Shown piece by piece: positions 51,672-62,275 of a DNA stretch of 64,000 bases; the first letter of the stretch is position 1, and every line of letters starts with the position of its first letter. Position numbers and translations under genes: made by a program. The notes under the pieces were generated by a model. The model was not told the DNA's origin. It saw nothing but the letters and a program-made list of their open reading frames with translations, and ran no database searches. This DNA comes from Monoplex corrugatus (taxonomy: Eukaryota > Mollusca > Gastropoda > Littorinimorpha > Ranellidae). The stretch is taken from positions 49,730,383-49,794,382 of the forward strand of contig CM060307.1 of assembly GCA_030674185.1 (NCBI GenBank), written 5' to 3'.

Positions 51672-52405
51672 ATCCTCTTAGTGTGTGAAACTTGGACAAG
51701 TCTTGTTACCTGACACAGGACATATTATCTCCTCTTAGTGTGTGAAACTTGGACAAGTCTTGTTACCTGACACAGGACATATTATCTCCTCTTAGTGTGT
51801 GAAACTTAGACAAGTCTTGTTACCTGACACAGGACATATTATCTCCTCTTAGTGTGTGAAACTTAGACACGTCTTGTTACCTGACACAGGACATATTATC
51901 TCCTCTTAGTGTGTGAAACTTAGACACGTCTTGCTCCCTGACACAGGACATATTATCTCCTCTTAGTGTGTGAAACTTGGACAAGTCTTGTTACCTGACA
52001 CAGGACATATTATCTCCTCTTAGTGTGTGAAACTTAGACACGTCTTGTTACCTGACACAGGACATATTATCTCCTCTTAGTGTGTGAAACTTAGACAAGT
52101 CTTGCTCCCTGACACAGGACATATTATCTCCTCTTAGTGTGTGAAACTTAGACAAGTCTTGTTACCTGACACAGGACATATTATCTCCTCTTAGTGTGTG
52201 AAACTTAGACAAGTCTTGTTACCTGACACAGGACATATTATCTCCTCTTAGTGTGTGAAACTTAGACAAGTCTTGTTACCTGACACAGGACATATTATCT
52301 CCTCTTAGTGTGTGAAACTTAGACAAGTCTTGTTACCTGACACAGGACATATTATCTCCTCTTAGTGTGTGAAACTTAGACAAGTCTTGCTCCCTGACAC
52401 AGGAC
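51672..52405. repeat. 57-bp tandem repeat, ~13 copies
   Basis: Unit contains CTCCTCTTAGTGTGTGAAAC, TTAGACAAGTCTTGTTACC and TGACACAGGACATATTAT. Starts fall at 51674, 51731, 51788 and so on. Sparse variants (TTGG/TTAG, AAG/CAC, TTAC/TCCC) are shared by non-adjacent copies, suggesting multi-unit duplication or conversion. Confidence 0.95.
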
Positions 52406-52439
52406 AATTCAGGCCTTTGAGAACAAATGCCCTAGAAAA

Positions 52440-53086
52440 CTGCTTGGTAGATAATTTGGTGGATAGGGTGAGGGAATGAAAGAGTTAAGTTTATGCAGCT
52501 GGTGAATAGGGTGAGAGAGTGAAAGGTTAATTTTTTGCATCTGGTGGATAGAGTGAAAGAGTGAAAAGGTTAAGTTTTGCAGCTGGTGGATAGGGTGAGA
52601 GAGTGAAAGGGTTAATTTTTTGCAGTTGTTGGTAAGAATAAGAGAGTTAAAGGGAAAGTTTCTGCAGCTGTGGATAGGGTAAGAAGTGAAAGGGTTAAAT
52701 TTCTAGAACTGGTGGATAGGATGAGCGAGCGTAAGGGTTACGTATTTGCAGCTGGTGGATAGGTAAGGAAGTGAAAGGGTTAAGATTTTGCAGCTGATGT
52801 ATAGGGTAAGGAAGTGAAAGATTAAGTTTTTGCAGCAGGTGGATAGGGTCAGGAAGTTAAAGATTTTCTTTTGCAGCTGGTTTGTACGATGAGGGTATGA
52901 AAAGGGTTAAGTTTTTGCAGCTAGTAGATAGGTTGGAGGAGGGGAAAGGGTTAAGTATTTTAGGTTGAGTTAGTGAAAGGGTTAAGTTTTTGCAGTTTTC
53001 AGTTGGTGGGTAGAGTTACAGCGTGAAACTGAAAGGGTTAAGTTTATGCAGCTAATTCAGAGTGTGAGAGAATGAAAAGGGTTAAA
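52440..53086. repeat. Tandem array of FB1 right half-units (~45 bp, ~14 copies)
   Basis: Each unit has the form TTAAGTTTTTGCAGCTGGTG + GATAGGGTGAGAGAGTGAAA + GGG, i.e. the outer right arm of FB1 from one TTAA to the next. Units have diverged by indels. No inverted partner arms remain in the array. Confidence 0.85.
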
Positions 53087-53274
53087 CTGCTGACGTCATG
53101 ACCGGACTGAGGCCCGCTTGTTCCTCGTTGGACGGAGAGTTATTGGCGGCTACTGCTCTAGGCAAGTGTTTGCCAATCGACAAAAAAGTTGCTGACCTTT
53201 CTGTGTCCATGTCTAACTCCCCTACCCTTACCCTATACCCCCCCCCCCCCCCCAGTCTGTAGTCTTACTCTTTT

Positions 53275-53855
53275 CCATAACGTCTACTATCCCCGTGGGG
53301 ATGCCGGGGGCTGTTTCGGTATAAATGATATCCTCACCTTCTGGAAATTCTGTGCTAGCAATTTCCTCTTTTCTGTCATTCTCTTTGTTTTCTGCCTTGT
53401 TCCTTTGCTTTATATCATTTCTTCCTATCATTTTCTGCCTTGTTGGTTCATTCTCCTGTATGTCTTCGATAAAGTCTTAATTGTATGTCTTCGATAAAGT
53501 CTTAACGTACATTTTCTTAGGATTGATTATTGGGTACATATATTAAGTACATTTTTGGCTCTGGAGAAACGAGACATGCGGAATTTTAGGTAATATAGTC
53601 CCATTTTCATATGTTTTCATGCCCTTGGTTAGTTTCAATTTCGATTCAGGTGTGATTTTTAAATCCCCCATGGGATAAATTGGAAGAGTGGTCAACGCCA
53701 GGGGCATATCCTTAGATTATGTGCGCTATTGCACTGATATGTGTACTCAATTTTCTTTCCCTTTTGTTTCCTGTTGAAGTATTCTATATATTTTGAAATG
53801 GTTATAGCCCTGATATGGCTGTACGCAGTGGGATGGGCTTTAAGAGAAAAAAATG
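53275..53855 (+). mobile_element. REP-C copy
   Basis: CCGTGGGGATGCCGGGGGC, TGATATCCTCACCTTCTGG, then a short internal duplication of CTTCGATAAAGTCTTAA (53465 and 53489), CAACGCCAGGGGCATATCC, and the tail TGATATGGCTGTACGCAGTG. Confidence 0.85.
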
Positions 53856-53989
53856 AATAGATAAATAAACAAAATAATATCAATAAAACAATATCTGCTA
53901 CAGTCATTACACCAAACCCGTATTCGTATAACTATGTCTGTTGGGAGTATTTTCAATAGGTTGCTGTTGGTGTTGTGTGTCAAGTGCAT

Positions 53990-54114
53990 GCGTAGTGTGT
54001 TTGTGTGTGTGTTTGTGGTGTGTGTGTGTTGTGTGTGTGTGTGTGTCGTGTGTTGTGTGTGGTGCGTGTGTTTGTGTGTGTGTGTGTGTGTGTGGGGTTC
54101 GTGTGTGTGTGTGT

Positions 54115-54151
<37 letters not shown>

Positions 54152-54152
54152 C
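53990..54152. repeat. (GT)n microsatellite, interrupted
   Basis: GT units with TTTG, GGTG and TCGTG interruptions. Confidence 0.95.
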
Positions 54153-54281
54153 AACATCTATTTATCGATTAATATATTTTATAAAAAAAAAAAAGAGAAT
54201 GACTGTGAGCAGCCATTACAAAGTAAAGCATAAAGTGAGCCAATTGTCAAAGCCACAGGGTTTTTTTTCTATGATGAGTGG

Positions 54282-54960
54282 TCCTGGGAGAAGAGTGGCA
54301 GAATGGTTCGGATGTTTGCCTGCCAGTAACTAAACCCGAGTTTCCAGGGTTCGTTCCCAGTAGAGGCCTCGATTTTTTCTCCTCATTTTGACCGGAAAAT
54401 CTAACTGAAAGTCTAGTCCTTCGAAAGGGGACGAAAAACGAGTCGGTCCCGTGTGACTTTTGGCAGTGCACGCTCAAGATCCCACGGCAGTTGAAAATCG
54501 AGAAGAGTAGGGCATTCGGCCGACTGCCTTCGTATAAAACATTGGAGAGATTTCCCAGGTCCCTGCCCATGAAAACCATTCGCCTTCTCACCTTTCTGAA
54601 GTACTGGTATAAGAAAGGTGGCGCTGCACTGCGGCGACGTGCTGTCGATTGGAAAAGCAGCTCGAGTTTTACGCGGTATTATCCACTGTGACAATAGATA
54701 TGAATATAAATATGAATATGAATATGAATATGGATATATGGATATGGATATGGATATGAACTATGAACATGAATATGAACATGAATATGAACATGATATA
54801 TGAATATGATATATGAATGATATGAATATGATTATGAATATGAATGAGTCGAGGGAGAGAAGATGGACACCGCCTTTCAAAAATGGCTGACCCCAGATGG
54901 AAAGAAATTGAGGTCTCTACCACCTCGCTCCCCTATGACCCCAGGTTTATGGAACAATCT
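54282..54960 (+). mobile_element. SINE-B, near-complete with unexpanded tRNA head
   Basis: Head GTGGCAGAATGGTTCGGATG, single TTTGCCTGCCAGTAACT, then CAGGGTTCGTTCCCAG (box B). First body module GACCGGAAAATCTAACTG to GAGATTTCCCAGGTCC, a (GAATAT)n expansion (54695-54845), then the start of the second module (TATGACCCCAGGTTTATGG). Reference copy for the 20.4 kb expansion. Confidence 0.85.
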
Positions 54961-55149
54961 GTATCTATGTCTGTGTCTGTGTGTGGTCCAGTAACAATCA
55001 ACACTATCATCACAGGATGCAATCAAAATTAATGAAAAAAAAAAGTTTCAGAGAAAACTAGTCATTGGGATGTTTGTCAAACATTTAGCTAAATCAGAAA
55101 TCCCATTCGCACGAAATGAACCCGTCTCCTTTAAAGTCATCTTCTTCTC

Positions 55150-55545
55150 GATAAAATCTTACGTACTTTCTCTGAGGATTGATAACTAGGTACATGAATT
55201 AAGCGTATTTTTGGCTCTAGGAAAACGTGATATGCGGAAGTAAATTTAGGTAATTTAGGCTCGTTTTTACAGATGCTTTAATGCCTTTAGTTTTGTTTAA
55301 ATCTGTATTCAGGTAATTTTTTTTTTAAATCCTCTGTGTGGTAAACGGGACGGAGTGGTCAACACCAAGGACTTATATCCTTAGATTATGTGCGCAAATG
55401 CATTGATATGTGTACTTAAATTTGTTTTCCAGATGTTCTTTATTCTCTCCAGTGGGGTATGGTGTACGTCTCAAGGTTATAGCCTTGATATAGCTCTGGG
55501 CAGCCGATGGGCTTTAAAACAACCACAACAACAACAACAATAACA
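55150..55545 (+). mobile_element. REP-C 3' two-thirds, diverged
   Basis: CGATAAAATCTTACGTAC, GGATTGATAACTAGGTAC, TTTTTGGCTCTAGG, TGTGCGCAAATGCATTGATA, then a diverged tail ATAGCTCTGGGCAGCCGATG and (AAC)n. Confidence 0.75.
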
Positions 55546-55964
55546 ATAACTTAACCTCTAAAGTTTGCACTTGCGCCTTGGCCGAATCCTACCAGGAGTT
55601 CAGCATGCGCGTGTGTGGAGGCGGGGCAAAATGAAGGGGGCGTGATGGGGCGGGGGATGGAGAGGGTGGGAAGGGAGAAGGCGGTGTGTCTGTATGCGTG
55701 TGGAGAGAGGGGAGAGAAGGCAGATGTGAGGACTATGGTAATCCTGGGCACACCAACACGACCATAATTTGTCAATGCAACTCTTGTAAAACTGTAGTTC
55801 CAAGTGTAATACAAAGACTGGCAATCAGTTCTTACAAAACTACACCACAGTCACAAAGAAACCTAGCCATTAATGATGGATATAAAAAAAAATCAGCTGG
55901 ATCAATATAAACCCCATACCGCATTCAGTGTGAGGTCTTTTAGCAAACCTCGCTCTTTCATTCA

Positions 55965-56468
55965 TTACAGAACCTGGAAGATCGACGGAGTTGAATATAC
56001 ACGAGGAGAGCAATTAGTGAAAATTAGCCCGCCATGCAAATCATAAACAGTGACGACAATAGAGTCATAACACTCATGAACATGCTCTTTCTGAGAAGCG
56101 GACTTAACAAAACATTGAGCGTTAACTCCCCCTTTTAAAAGATGGAGGCTGACTTCCGCAAAGCGCCGACACATTTGGCCGCTGCCGGCTGACGACAAAT
56201 GAAAATTAATGGGCACATTATACCGAATCAATTCATTTTCTTTCGTAACCGACACCCGTAATTTGTGATTATATTCAACATAAAAGTGACGCTTTGGAAA
56301 CTGTGAATACTGCAAAAGTTTTCTTCCCCACACACAGCGCTTGCTATCGTGGCATATTAACACGCTTACTTTTGTGTCCGACGATACGTAACATACAGTA
56401 TTGGAACTAAATATTTTGCTTAGAGAGGTAGATGAAAAGAAAAGCCGGTTCATTAATGTGTTTAACAA
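55965..56468 (-). other. 167-codon ORF in a non-repetitive block; possible exon or CNE
   Basis: I do not recognise the product. It is the longest ORF in the window free of simple repeats or transposon similarity. Composition is balanced (Cys at several positions, mixed hydrophobic and charged), without signal peptide or transmembrane run. The plus strand has a polypyrimidine-AG (TTCATTCATTACAG) at 55963-55976 and carries ATGCAAAT (56033) and GAAAATTAATGG (56200), homeodomain/POU-like sites. It could be a minus-strand single-exon fragment, a plus-strand non-coding exon, or a regulatory element with a chance ORF. Confidence 0.3.
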
Positions 56469-56519
56469 GTGAACACCTTACACGGGTTAGTGTACATTAA
56501 TGGTCAGTAATTGAGCCAC

Positions 56520-57060
56520 AGAAAAAGTATTTCTGGTTACAATACAAGGAAAGGATACTGAAAAAAAAAGTTTAGCACCTACAAGGAGGATAACAGCAGA
56601 TATGAGTCCAAAGAAGTCAAAATGCTTTTTTAAAGCTGGCATCCGTCAGTACCAAAAGACTATAGGTGGCACTCTAGATGTCGATATGTCTTTTGTGGTG
56701 CAGCGTCATGAGTGACTGGACAAGTCTGCCCTGGAGTAATAGTCCCTTCCATAGATGGCGCTGATAAAGCCTGAGGCTGGTTTGTCCGCTTGGTTTTGAA
56801 CGGTTAGATAAGTAATTAAACAGACTCAGAAACAAACAAACAGATAGATAAATAAAATAAATAAATACATACATAAATAGATAAACAAAAATGAATAAAT
56901 GAATGAATAGATAAACAGACAAATAACCATCTTAATAAACAACCAGCAAAACAAGAAGCAACCAGACAACCCAGTTAATAAAGCAAACAAACAAACGGGT
57001 AAATGAACAAGGTTGTAAAACTTCTCTGTTTCTCCTTTCCTTCGCCGACTGAGCGTTCAA
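56520..57060. other. Intergenic sequence with AAAT/AAAC run
   Basis: AAATA/AAACA-rich at 56815-57000. The rest is unassigned. Confidence 0.4.
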
Positions 57061-57062
57061 GC

Positions 57063-57300
57063 ACCAGTTTCAGTTTCAGTTTCTCAAGACGACCTCTCCG
57101 CGGAATGAATTCTATATGCACTAACGTCACAGGTATCATGTGTATGGTGATCATGGCAAGCCTTAAGCCTGTACATAAACCCATAAAGCTGGCCAGGTCC
57201 TGAGGCCCCACCTAGCCTATGTTTTACCTGGTTTATATTATATACTGGTATTGTATCAGCCTACCACTGGAATACTCTTGGTTACATGTCAAGCCACATC
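57063..57300 (-). mobile_element. SINE-B with alternative module
   Basis: CAGTTTCAGTTTCAGTTTC, GCACTAACGTCACAGG, AGCCTGTACATAAACCC and CCTAGCCTATGTTTTACC, then CTACCACTGGAATACTC, matching 13640-13800 and inverted 37365-37640. Confidence 0.8.
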
Positions 57301-57359
57301 TGGTGATGAATGTGGCGGGTTTTTTTTTTTCACTTGTCATTGTTTTTTTCCCATTTCCT

Positions 57360-57590
57360 GCCAACAGGAAAGCTGGAGGGAAAACAACACCAGGTAGTTA
57401 TGTCGCAAAGGCCACGGGTAGACCCAGGGAGAAAACATTGGACGGACTTGCAGGGTGGCTGAAGACAGAGAGGGTGGGAGATGTAGGCCTACTTGCCAGC
57501 GACAAGTGATAAGATTATGTGTGGAGGGCCATGATCTCCAACGCCATGCGGCAGGGCACATGATGATGATGATGATGATGATGACGACGA
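57360..57590 (+). mobile_element. LINE-E 3' fragment with (TGA)n/(CGA)n tail
   Basis: CAACAGGAAAGCTGGAGGG, GTAGACCCAGGGAGAAAACA, GACTTGCAGGGTGGCTGAAG and ATGCGGCAGGGCACATGATG, then a GATGATGAT tail becoming GACGACGAC. A 20-bp internal insertion occurs at about 57395-57415. Confidence 0.85.
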
Positions 57591-57664
57591 CAACGACTGC
57601 CATGGTGCTTGGCAGTTTGAGAAGTGGTCGGATGTTTCTAGAAAAGCAACCAGGTTGATATTGC

Positions 57665-57778
57665 TTACAGCCCAGCCGACTTACTAGAGCCCATATCAGG
57701 GCTGTTATTTTTTCTGTTATTTTTGTTCAGAGCACAGGCGACTGCATAGAGCCATATCGAGGCTATAACAGTTAAAAA

Positions 57779-57811
<33 letters not shown>

Positions 57812-58150
57812 GAAAAGAAAATTAAGTACACATATAATGCATTCGTGCACATAATCTAAGGAGATGCCCCTGGCATTGACCACTCCGTCTAATTTATCGC
57901 ACAGGGGATTTAAAAAGTACCTGAACACAAATTTAAACATAACTAAGGACACTGAAAAATATTAAAAATACAGGCTTAAATTACCTGAAATTGCTTCCAC
58001 ATATCTCATTTCCCTAGAGCGAAAAATGCACTTAACACATGTAGGCCCACCTAATTATCAGTCCTAAGAAAAAGTATGTAAATTTTTATGGAAAACATGA
58101 AGGTGAATGGACCAGCAAGGCAGAACATGATAGGAAGAAATTACCGAAAG
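57665..58150 (-). mobile_element. REP-C copy with duplicated tail and A-rich expansion
   Basis: Two tail remnants (GAGCCCATATCAGGGCTG at about 57688 and GAGCCATATCGAGGCTATAA at about 57748), a poly-A of about 22 at 57775-57796, then the interior in reverse order to GGTGAATGGACCAGCAAGGC. Confidence 0.8.
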
Positions 58151-58341
58151 CATCAGGGCTAACACCGCGTTAAAACAACAACCAAGTTTAAGTAAAATGA
58201 CAACAGTTAAATCCCAAGCTCACCATTATACTCGCAAGTCTAAAATACGTTTGAAGAAAAAGGATATCAAAAAGGAAAAGCAGTCAAGTAAGCAAGCAAC
58301 CGAATAACTAAATATTTTCGTAAAATAACTAGGTAAGTATA

Positions 58342-58826
58342 TGGCTACCGGACCCGTGTGCCTTCTGGTTGCGCACGCTAAAGATCACACGGTAGTTGAA
58401 AAACCCTGAACAGCAGGGCATTGTCCGGCTGCCTTGGTAAAAAAAAAACAATTGGAGAAATAGGTTGATTTCCGAGATCTCACCCCTTGAAGATCAATTA
58501 AGCTTCTTGCCTTTCTGAAATCTTGGTAAAAAAAAAAGTGAATGTGAATATGGATTTGAATCGAGGGAGATGGGATGGGTGCTGCCCTCGTGGCGCTGGC
58601 CACGGGAAAAGTCTGTCACCTCATTCCCCTACGACTCCAGGGTTATGGAACTATCTACGTAGGACCTCAGGGCCTGGCGATCTCGTGGGTTTATGCGCAG
58701 GCTTAAGGCTTGTTCCGTGATCATTCTGGATCTTCTCCGTCACATGGCGCCTGTGACATTAGTGCATATGGAATTCATTCCGAGCGCGGAGACGTCATCT
58801 TGAGAAACTGAAACTGAAACTGAATG
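58342..58826 (+). mobile_element. SINE-B, both body modules, complete 3' tail
   Basis: GTGTGCCTTCTGGTTGCGCA, TAGGTTGATTTCCGAG, poly-A and GAATATGGATTTGAATCGAG, TGCCCTCGTGGCGCTGGCC, GGTTTATGCGCAGGCTTAAG, GAATTCATTCCGAGCGCGGA, tail GAAACTGAAACTGAAACTG. The tRNA head is missing. It shows that the two modules belong to one element. Confidence 0.85.
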
Positions 58827-58859
58827 GCTACAAGCAGATAACAAAACCACATGTACCGG

Positions 58860-59450
58860 TAGACGTTGGTGACAACCTTTCTGACGCTTTTTGATCGTCT
58901 GTGTCAAATAGACAAACGTTTATTGTTTGATTTACTTAGGAGCGAAGGCAACATTGGATAGAAACAGGTCTGCTCCCAGTCCAAACTTGCTGTGTGTGAA
59001 GCGGCGAGGATGGTTAGAGAACGAACACTTCATAGTTCATTTCACACCGCTTTGATGGTGGAGTATCCGACATACTCCACTCGCAAGGAAGAAGAGACCG
59101 ACCGGTTCAATATAGGTCTAGTTCTTCATCGAAAATGATTCCGAGGTCCTGATTGAAGTAGTTGAGGACGGTATGGAGTTGTCTTCACGCCGTGTGTGGC
59201 CCTGATAAAGACCTCGCCCTCCACAACAGAGAATCTCACTCTACATCAATGGGGCGGCGAGGAGCGGTGCACGAGATAGCGCTCGTCGTTTATTTACCAC
59301 TCAATTAAAAGGGGACTGTCCCTGTGGCTTTGATGTTGGCGTGAGGCGAGTGGTCGACCCTGTTTATTTGACCACTTGCAGACCAACAACACGGTCATCC
59401 CTCCTCTCCCCTCTACACTCGATAATCTTCCGTTGCGCAAGTGTTCCCCA
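58860..59450. other. Unique sequence without assigned gene
   Basis: A short inverted phrase GAGTATCCGACATACTCCAC (59060) is present. 58868-58895 resembles the first block of REP-D (CCTTTCTGACGCTTTTTG). No coding call. Confidence 0.4.
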
Positions 59451-59607
59451 TTAACCCTTTGACTCCCGGCGTCGGCATCCAAGGAGAACGAATAATGCAT
59501 CGGTATCTCACGATGCTACTGAAATTTTTAAAGGCTTCTTTGAGCCTTTTTTTTTCTAGTCCTCGTATACTCTGAGAGTGGTAGGACTTTAAAATCCACA
59601 GAACAGA

Positions 59608-59799
59608 ACTTTGACTCCCGCACCCTGTCCTTCCAGCATCCTGCGTTGTCAACCATGCTAGCAAAGCAAAAAAAAATTAACCCTTTGATTCCCTCATCCT
59701 ATCTACCAGCTTCCTGTAGGAAGCTGGTGGATAGGTTGAGGGAGTCAAAGGGTTAAGTTTTTGCAGTTGCTGGTTAGGCTGCGGGAGTCAAAGGGTTAA
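59608..59799. mobile_element. FB1 foldback MITE, near-perfect inner palindrome
   Basis: Inner arms TTAACCCTTTGATTCCCTCA + TCCTATCTACCAGCTTCCTG pair with AGGAAGCTGGTGGATAGG + TTGAGGGAGTCAAAGGGTTAA. Outer right end TCAAAGGGTTAA. A separate FB1 left-end stub (TTAACCCTTTGACTCCCG) lies at 59452. Confidence 0.88.
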
Positions 59800-60060
59800 G
59801 GCAAACTTTCTGGGTCAACAGGGGCGAGGTCCAGTGTAGAAAGATCTTAGCTCCCTCCCTCCCTTCCTCCCTCCCTCCTTCACGGTCTTCACAGCCAGTC
59901 AAAATGACCAATTTCATCCCCCTCCCCACCCCCTAAACTCCCTAACCCCTCCCCCCTTCCCCGGCCTTGTTGATTTCAATCGACATCGCCACACACAAAC
60001 CCTGTATCGGTTTAACCGCTATATACACACGGTTTGACGGAGCATTCCTGTTTGCATTAT

Positions 60061-60174
60061 AAGATGGCGGCTCCCGTTCCGTTCTCTCGGCATCTTCACA
60101 AGTCTCATCAAATCACGGTCTCCGCTATTTTTCAACAGTGGTAGGATGACATCGTTGTTGTGGGGAAGAAAAAG
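60061..60174 (+). promoter_or_regulatory. YY1-type core promoter and 5'UTR candidate
   Basis: AAGATGGCGGC at 60061-60071 is the classical YY1 downstream core element of housekeeping TATA-less promoters (established knowledge). C-rich sequence lies 60-200 bp upstream, and an ATG followed by a splice donor lies downstream. Transcription start would be just before 60061. Confidence 0.45.
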
Positions 60175-60209
60175 ATGAGTCAAAAGGTGTTTGGATTGCC
60201 AGTGACAGC
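60175..60209 (+). CDS. Possible first coding exon (12 codons) ending at a GTGAGT donor
   Basis: ATG at 60175 in an A-rich purine context (GAAAAAGATGA) opens a frame MSQKVFGLPVTA that reaches GC|GTGAGTT at 60209/60210. The exon would be 35 nt in phase 2. Partner exons would lie downstream, outside what I can recognise. I do not identify the protein. Support is only the YY1 motif, start context and canonical donor. Confidence 0.3.
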
Positions 60210-60215
60210 GTGAGT

Positions 60216-61076
60216 TGTTTTCTTTTGGTGGGCAGACGAGAAGAACTTGACTAAAGTGTGTGGTTTACTCGTTCGTCCCAACGCTCTCCCGTGTTGATCT
60301 CTTAAGTTCGGGTTTGTTGAGTTCATTTTGATGATCTATGGAGCTGTCAACACTAAGTTTGGTGTAGTATTTTACTCTGGACACTACATCAAAGACTTTA
60401 CCAAGAGGACGAAGGGATGGCGACAGTGGCAGAAATCAGAAGAGAAGTGTCATCTTATCACGCAGACAAACTTTCTTCCCTCAATCTCCTTTTCTCTCTC
60501 TGTAGTCAGTTATGTCAGCCTAACTGACCCTTTCACTCCTGTCCTCCATAAGAGTCCGGAGTGTGAAAGGGTTAATTAATGGAATCGAAGACAACACAAA
60601 CGACAGTTACAAGTGTGTAAAGTGCGAAATAGTATGCCATAAAGGGCCCGTTTGTGGAGATGAAGACACGCGGTGCCGAAAAAGATAGTAATGCCATTAA
60701 AAATGGCTGGCAAAGGTTGTGGAGATGCAAGACACCGCGGGTCTGTCTTGTTTGCCTCCCCCTTGCGATAAACTGGCCTTGCCTTCTTTGCCGCTGTGAT
60801 TGGATGTTCTGCTGATGGAGTCGTTAGGCCTCTAATGGGTTTACCCTGTCCCCATGATACTTGGCCTCGCTCACAGGCTGCCTGATACACACCCCCATGA
60901 TAAGGACACAAACAGACTGATTAATTCACTGCTTGCTTACTCGCCCTTACACGGGGGCGGTCCCTTGCATGTGCGATTTCGCGCGGCGATAGACGAACTC
61001 GGACATTAATTGGAACACAGTGAGACTGTTATTATTAAACACAAGTTACCCGGCGACACACTAACACTTTGTCTTT
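60216..61076. other. Unique block, no further exon recognised
   Basis: Includes a small FB1-like hairpin at 60527-60574 (ACCCTTTCACTCC / GGAGTGTGAAAGGGTTAA) and a CGCGCGGCG cluster at 60980. ORFs of 83-111 codons show no known domain. If 60175 is a first exon, this is its intron. Confidence 0.4.
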
Positions 61077-61445
61077 AACCCTTTTGACTCCCGCGCCCCA
61101 TCCATCACCAGCAAAAAAACCTTAATCCTTTGATTCCCTCACCCTATCCACCAGCTTCCTACTTGACCTTTTGATTCCCTCACCCTATCCACCAGATTAC
61201 TGTAGGAAGTGGTGGATAGGGTGAGGGAATCAAAGGATTAAGCAGGGTTAAACTTCACCCTATGGTTCCCTCACCCTACCCACCAGCTTCCTTCTTGATC
61301 CTTTGATTCCTTCACCCTATCCACCAGATTCCTGCAGGAAGCTGGTGGATAGGGTGAGGGAATCAAAGGGTTTGGTTTTTGCTTTTGCTAGCATGGTTTA
61401 CATTGCAAGATGCTGGTGAATAGGGTGCGGGAAGTCAAAGGGTTA
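61077..61445. mobile_element. Compound FB1: two inner hairpins in one element
   Basis: The outer left end is followed by ACCCTATCCACCAGCTTCCT, a first inner hairpin (CCACCAGATTACTGTAGGAA...), then AGGATTAAGCAGGGTTAA. A second set CTACCCACCAGCTTCC leads to a hairpin with apex ATTCCTGCAGGAAGCTGG. The end is GCTAGCATGGTTTACATTGC to GTCAAAGGGTTAA. Confidence 0.8.
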
Positions 61446-62039
61446 AAAATACACGGTTTCCCGCGTTTAGATGTTAGGTGGGCTGCGGTATGAGCAGAGA
61501 TACGCTTATTGAAGTTGGACTGGGTTATTGAAGTTACGTTACAAGCTATCAGCGGAATATCAGAGAAACTGAAAGAAGAGGATTAAGACTGTGATTGGAG
61601 TGTTAGCATTATCAGCACGGCGACATGGATCCGATTAAATATCGTTCCGATAGATCTTTGTAACAATACAACAAGTGCATTTGTGGTAATCTTCGTGAGT
61701 GTGTTCGGTTCAGCATAATTTCATTGACTTATCATTCCTCCTTCGCTTCGACCGTACATCTGTCTGTGTGTGCGTGCGTAGATGAGTTGGTGTATGTGAG
61801 GGATGTGTGGTGGAAGGAAGGTGGGTGAAATATGTATGCGTATGCGTTCATATAGAAGTTTTTTTTGTTTTCTTTTGCTTTTGTTCGATCGCACGACTTC
61901 GACACTTGTTTTCTTTTCTTGTTTCATGTAATATCACACTGCCTTAAATATGTTTTTTATTTTTCATCTGTATAGTGCACTAGTACCAAGCGCTTAAGAT
62001 CTTGCTTTCCTGGACGCTGTGCTATATAACTAATAATTA
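61446..62039. other. Unique AT-rich sequence
   Basis: 62004-62036 (TTTCCTGGACGCTGTGCTATATAAC) resembles a LINE-G 3' terminus followed by ATT/ATC repeats, as at 47743. The rest is unassigned. Confidence 0.4.
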
Positions 62040-62275
62040 TCATATAATATTAATAATAATATCATCATCATCATCGTTGTCATCATCGTTGTCGTCGTCG
62101 TCGTCGTCATCATCATCATATCATCATCGTCGTCGTCGTCGTCGTCGTCGTCATCATCATCATCATCATCATCATCATTATTTTTATTATTATTGTTATT
62201 ATTATCATTACTATTATTGTTGTTGTTGTTATTATTATTATCTTATTATTATTATTTATTATTATTACTATTCTG
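62040..62275. repeat. (AAT)n/(ATC)n/(GTC)n/(ATT)n tract
   Basis: Mixed ATC, GTC, ATT and GTT triplets. The Ser/His/Tyr ORF over it is an artefact. Confidence 0.95.
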
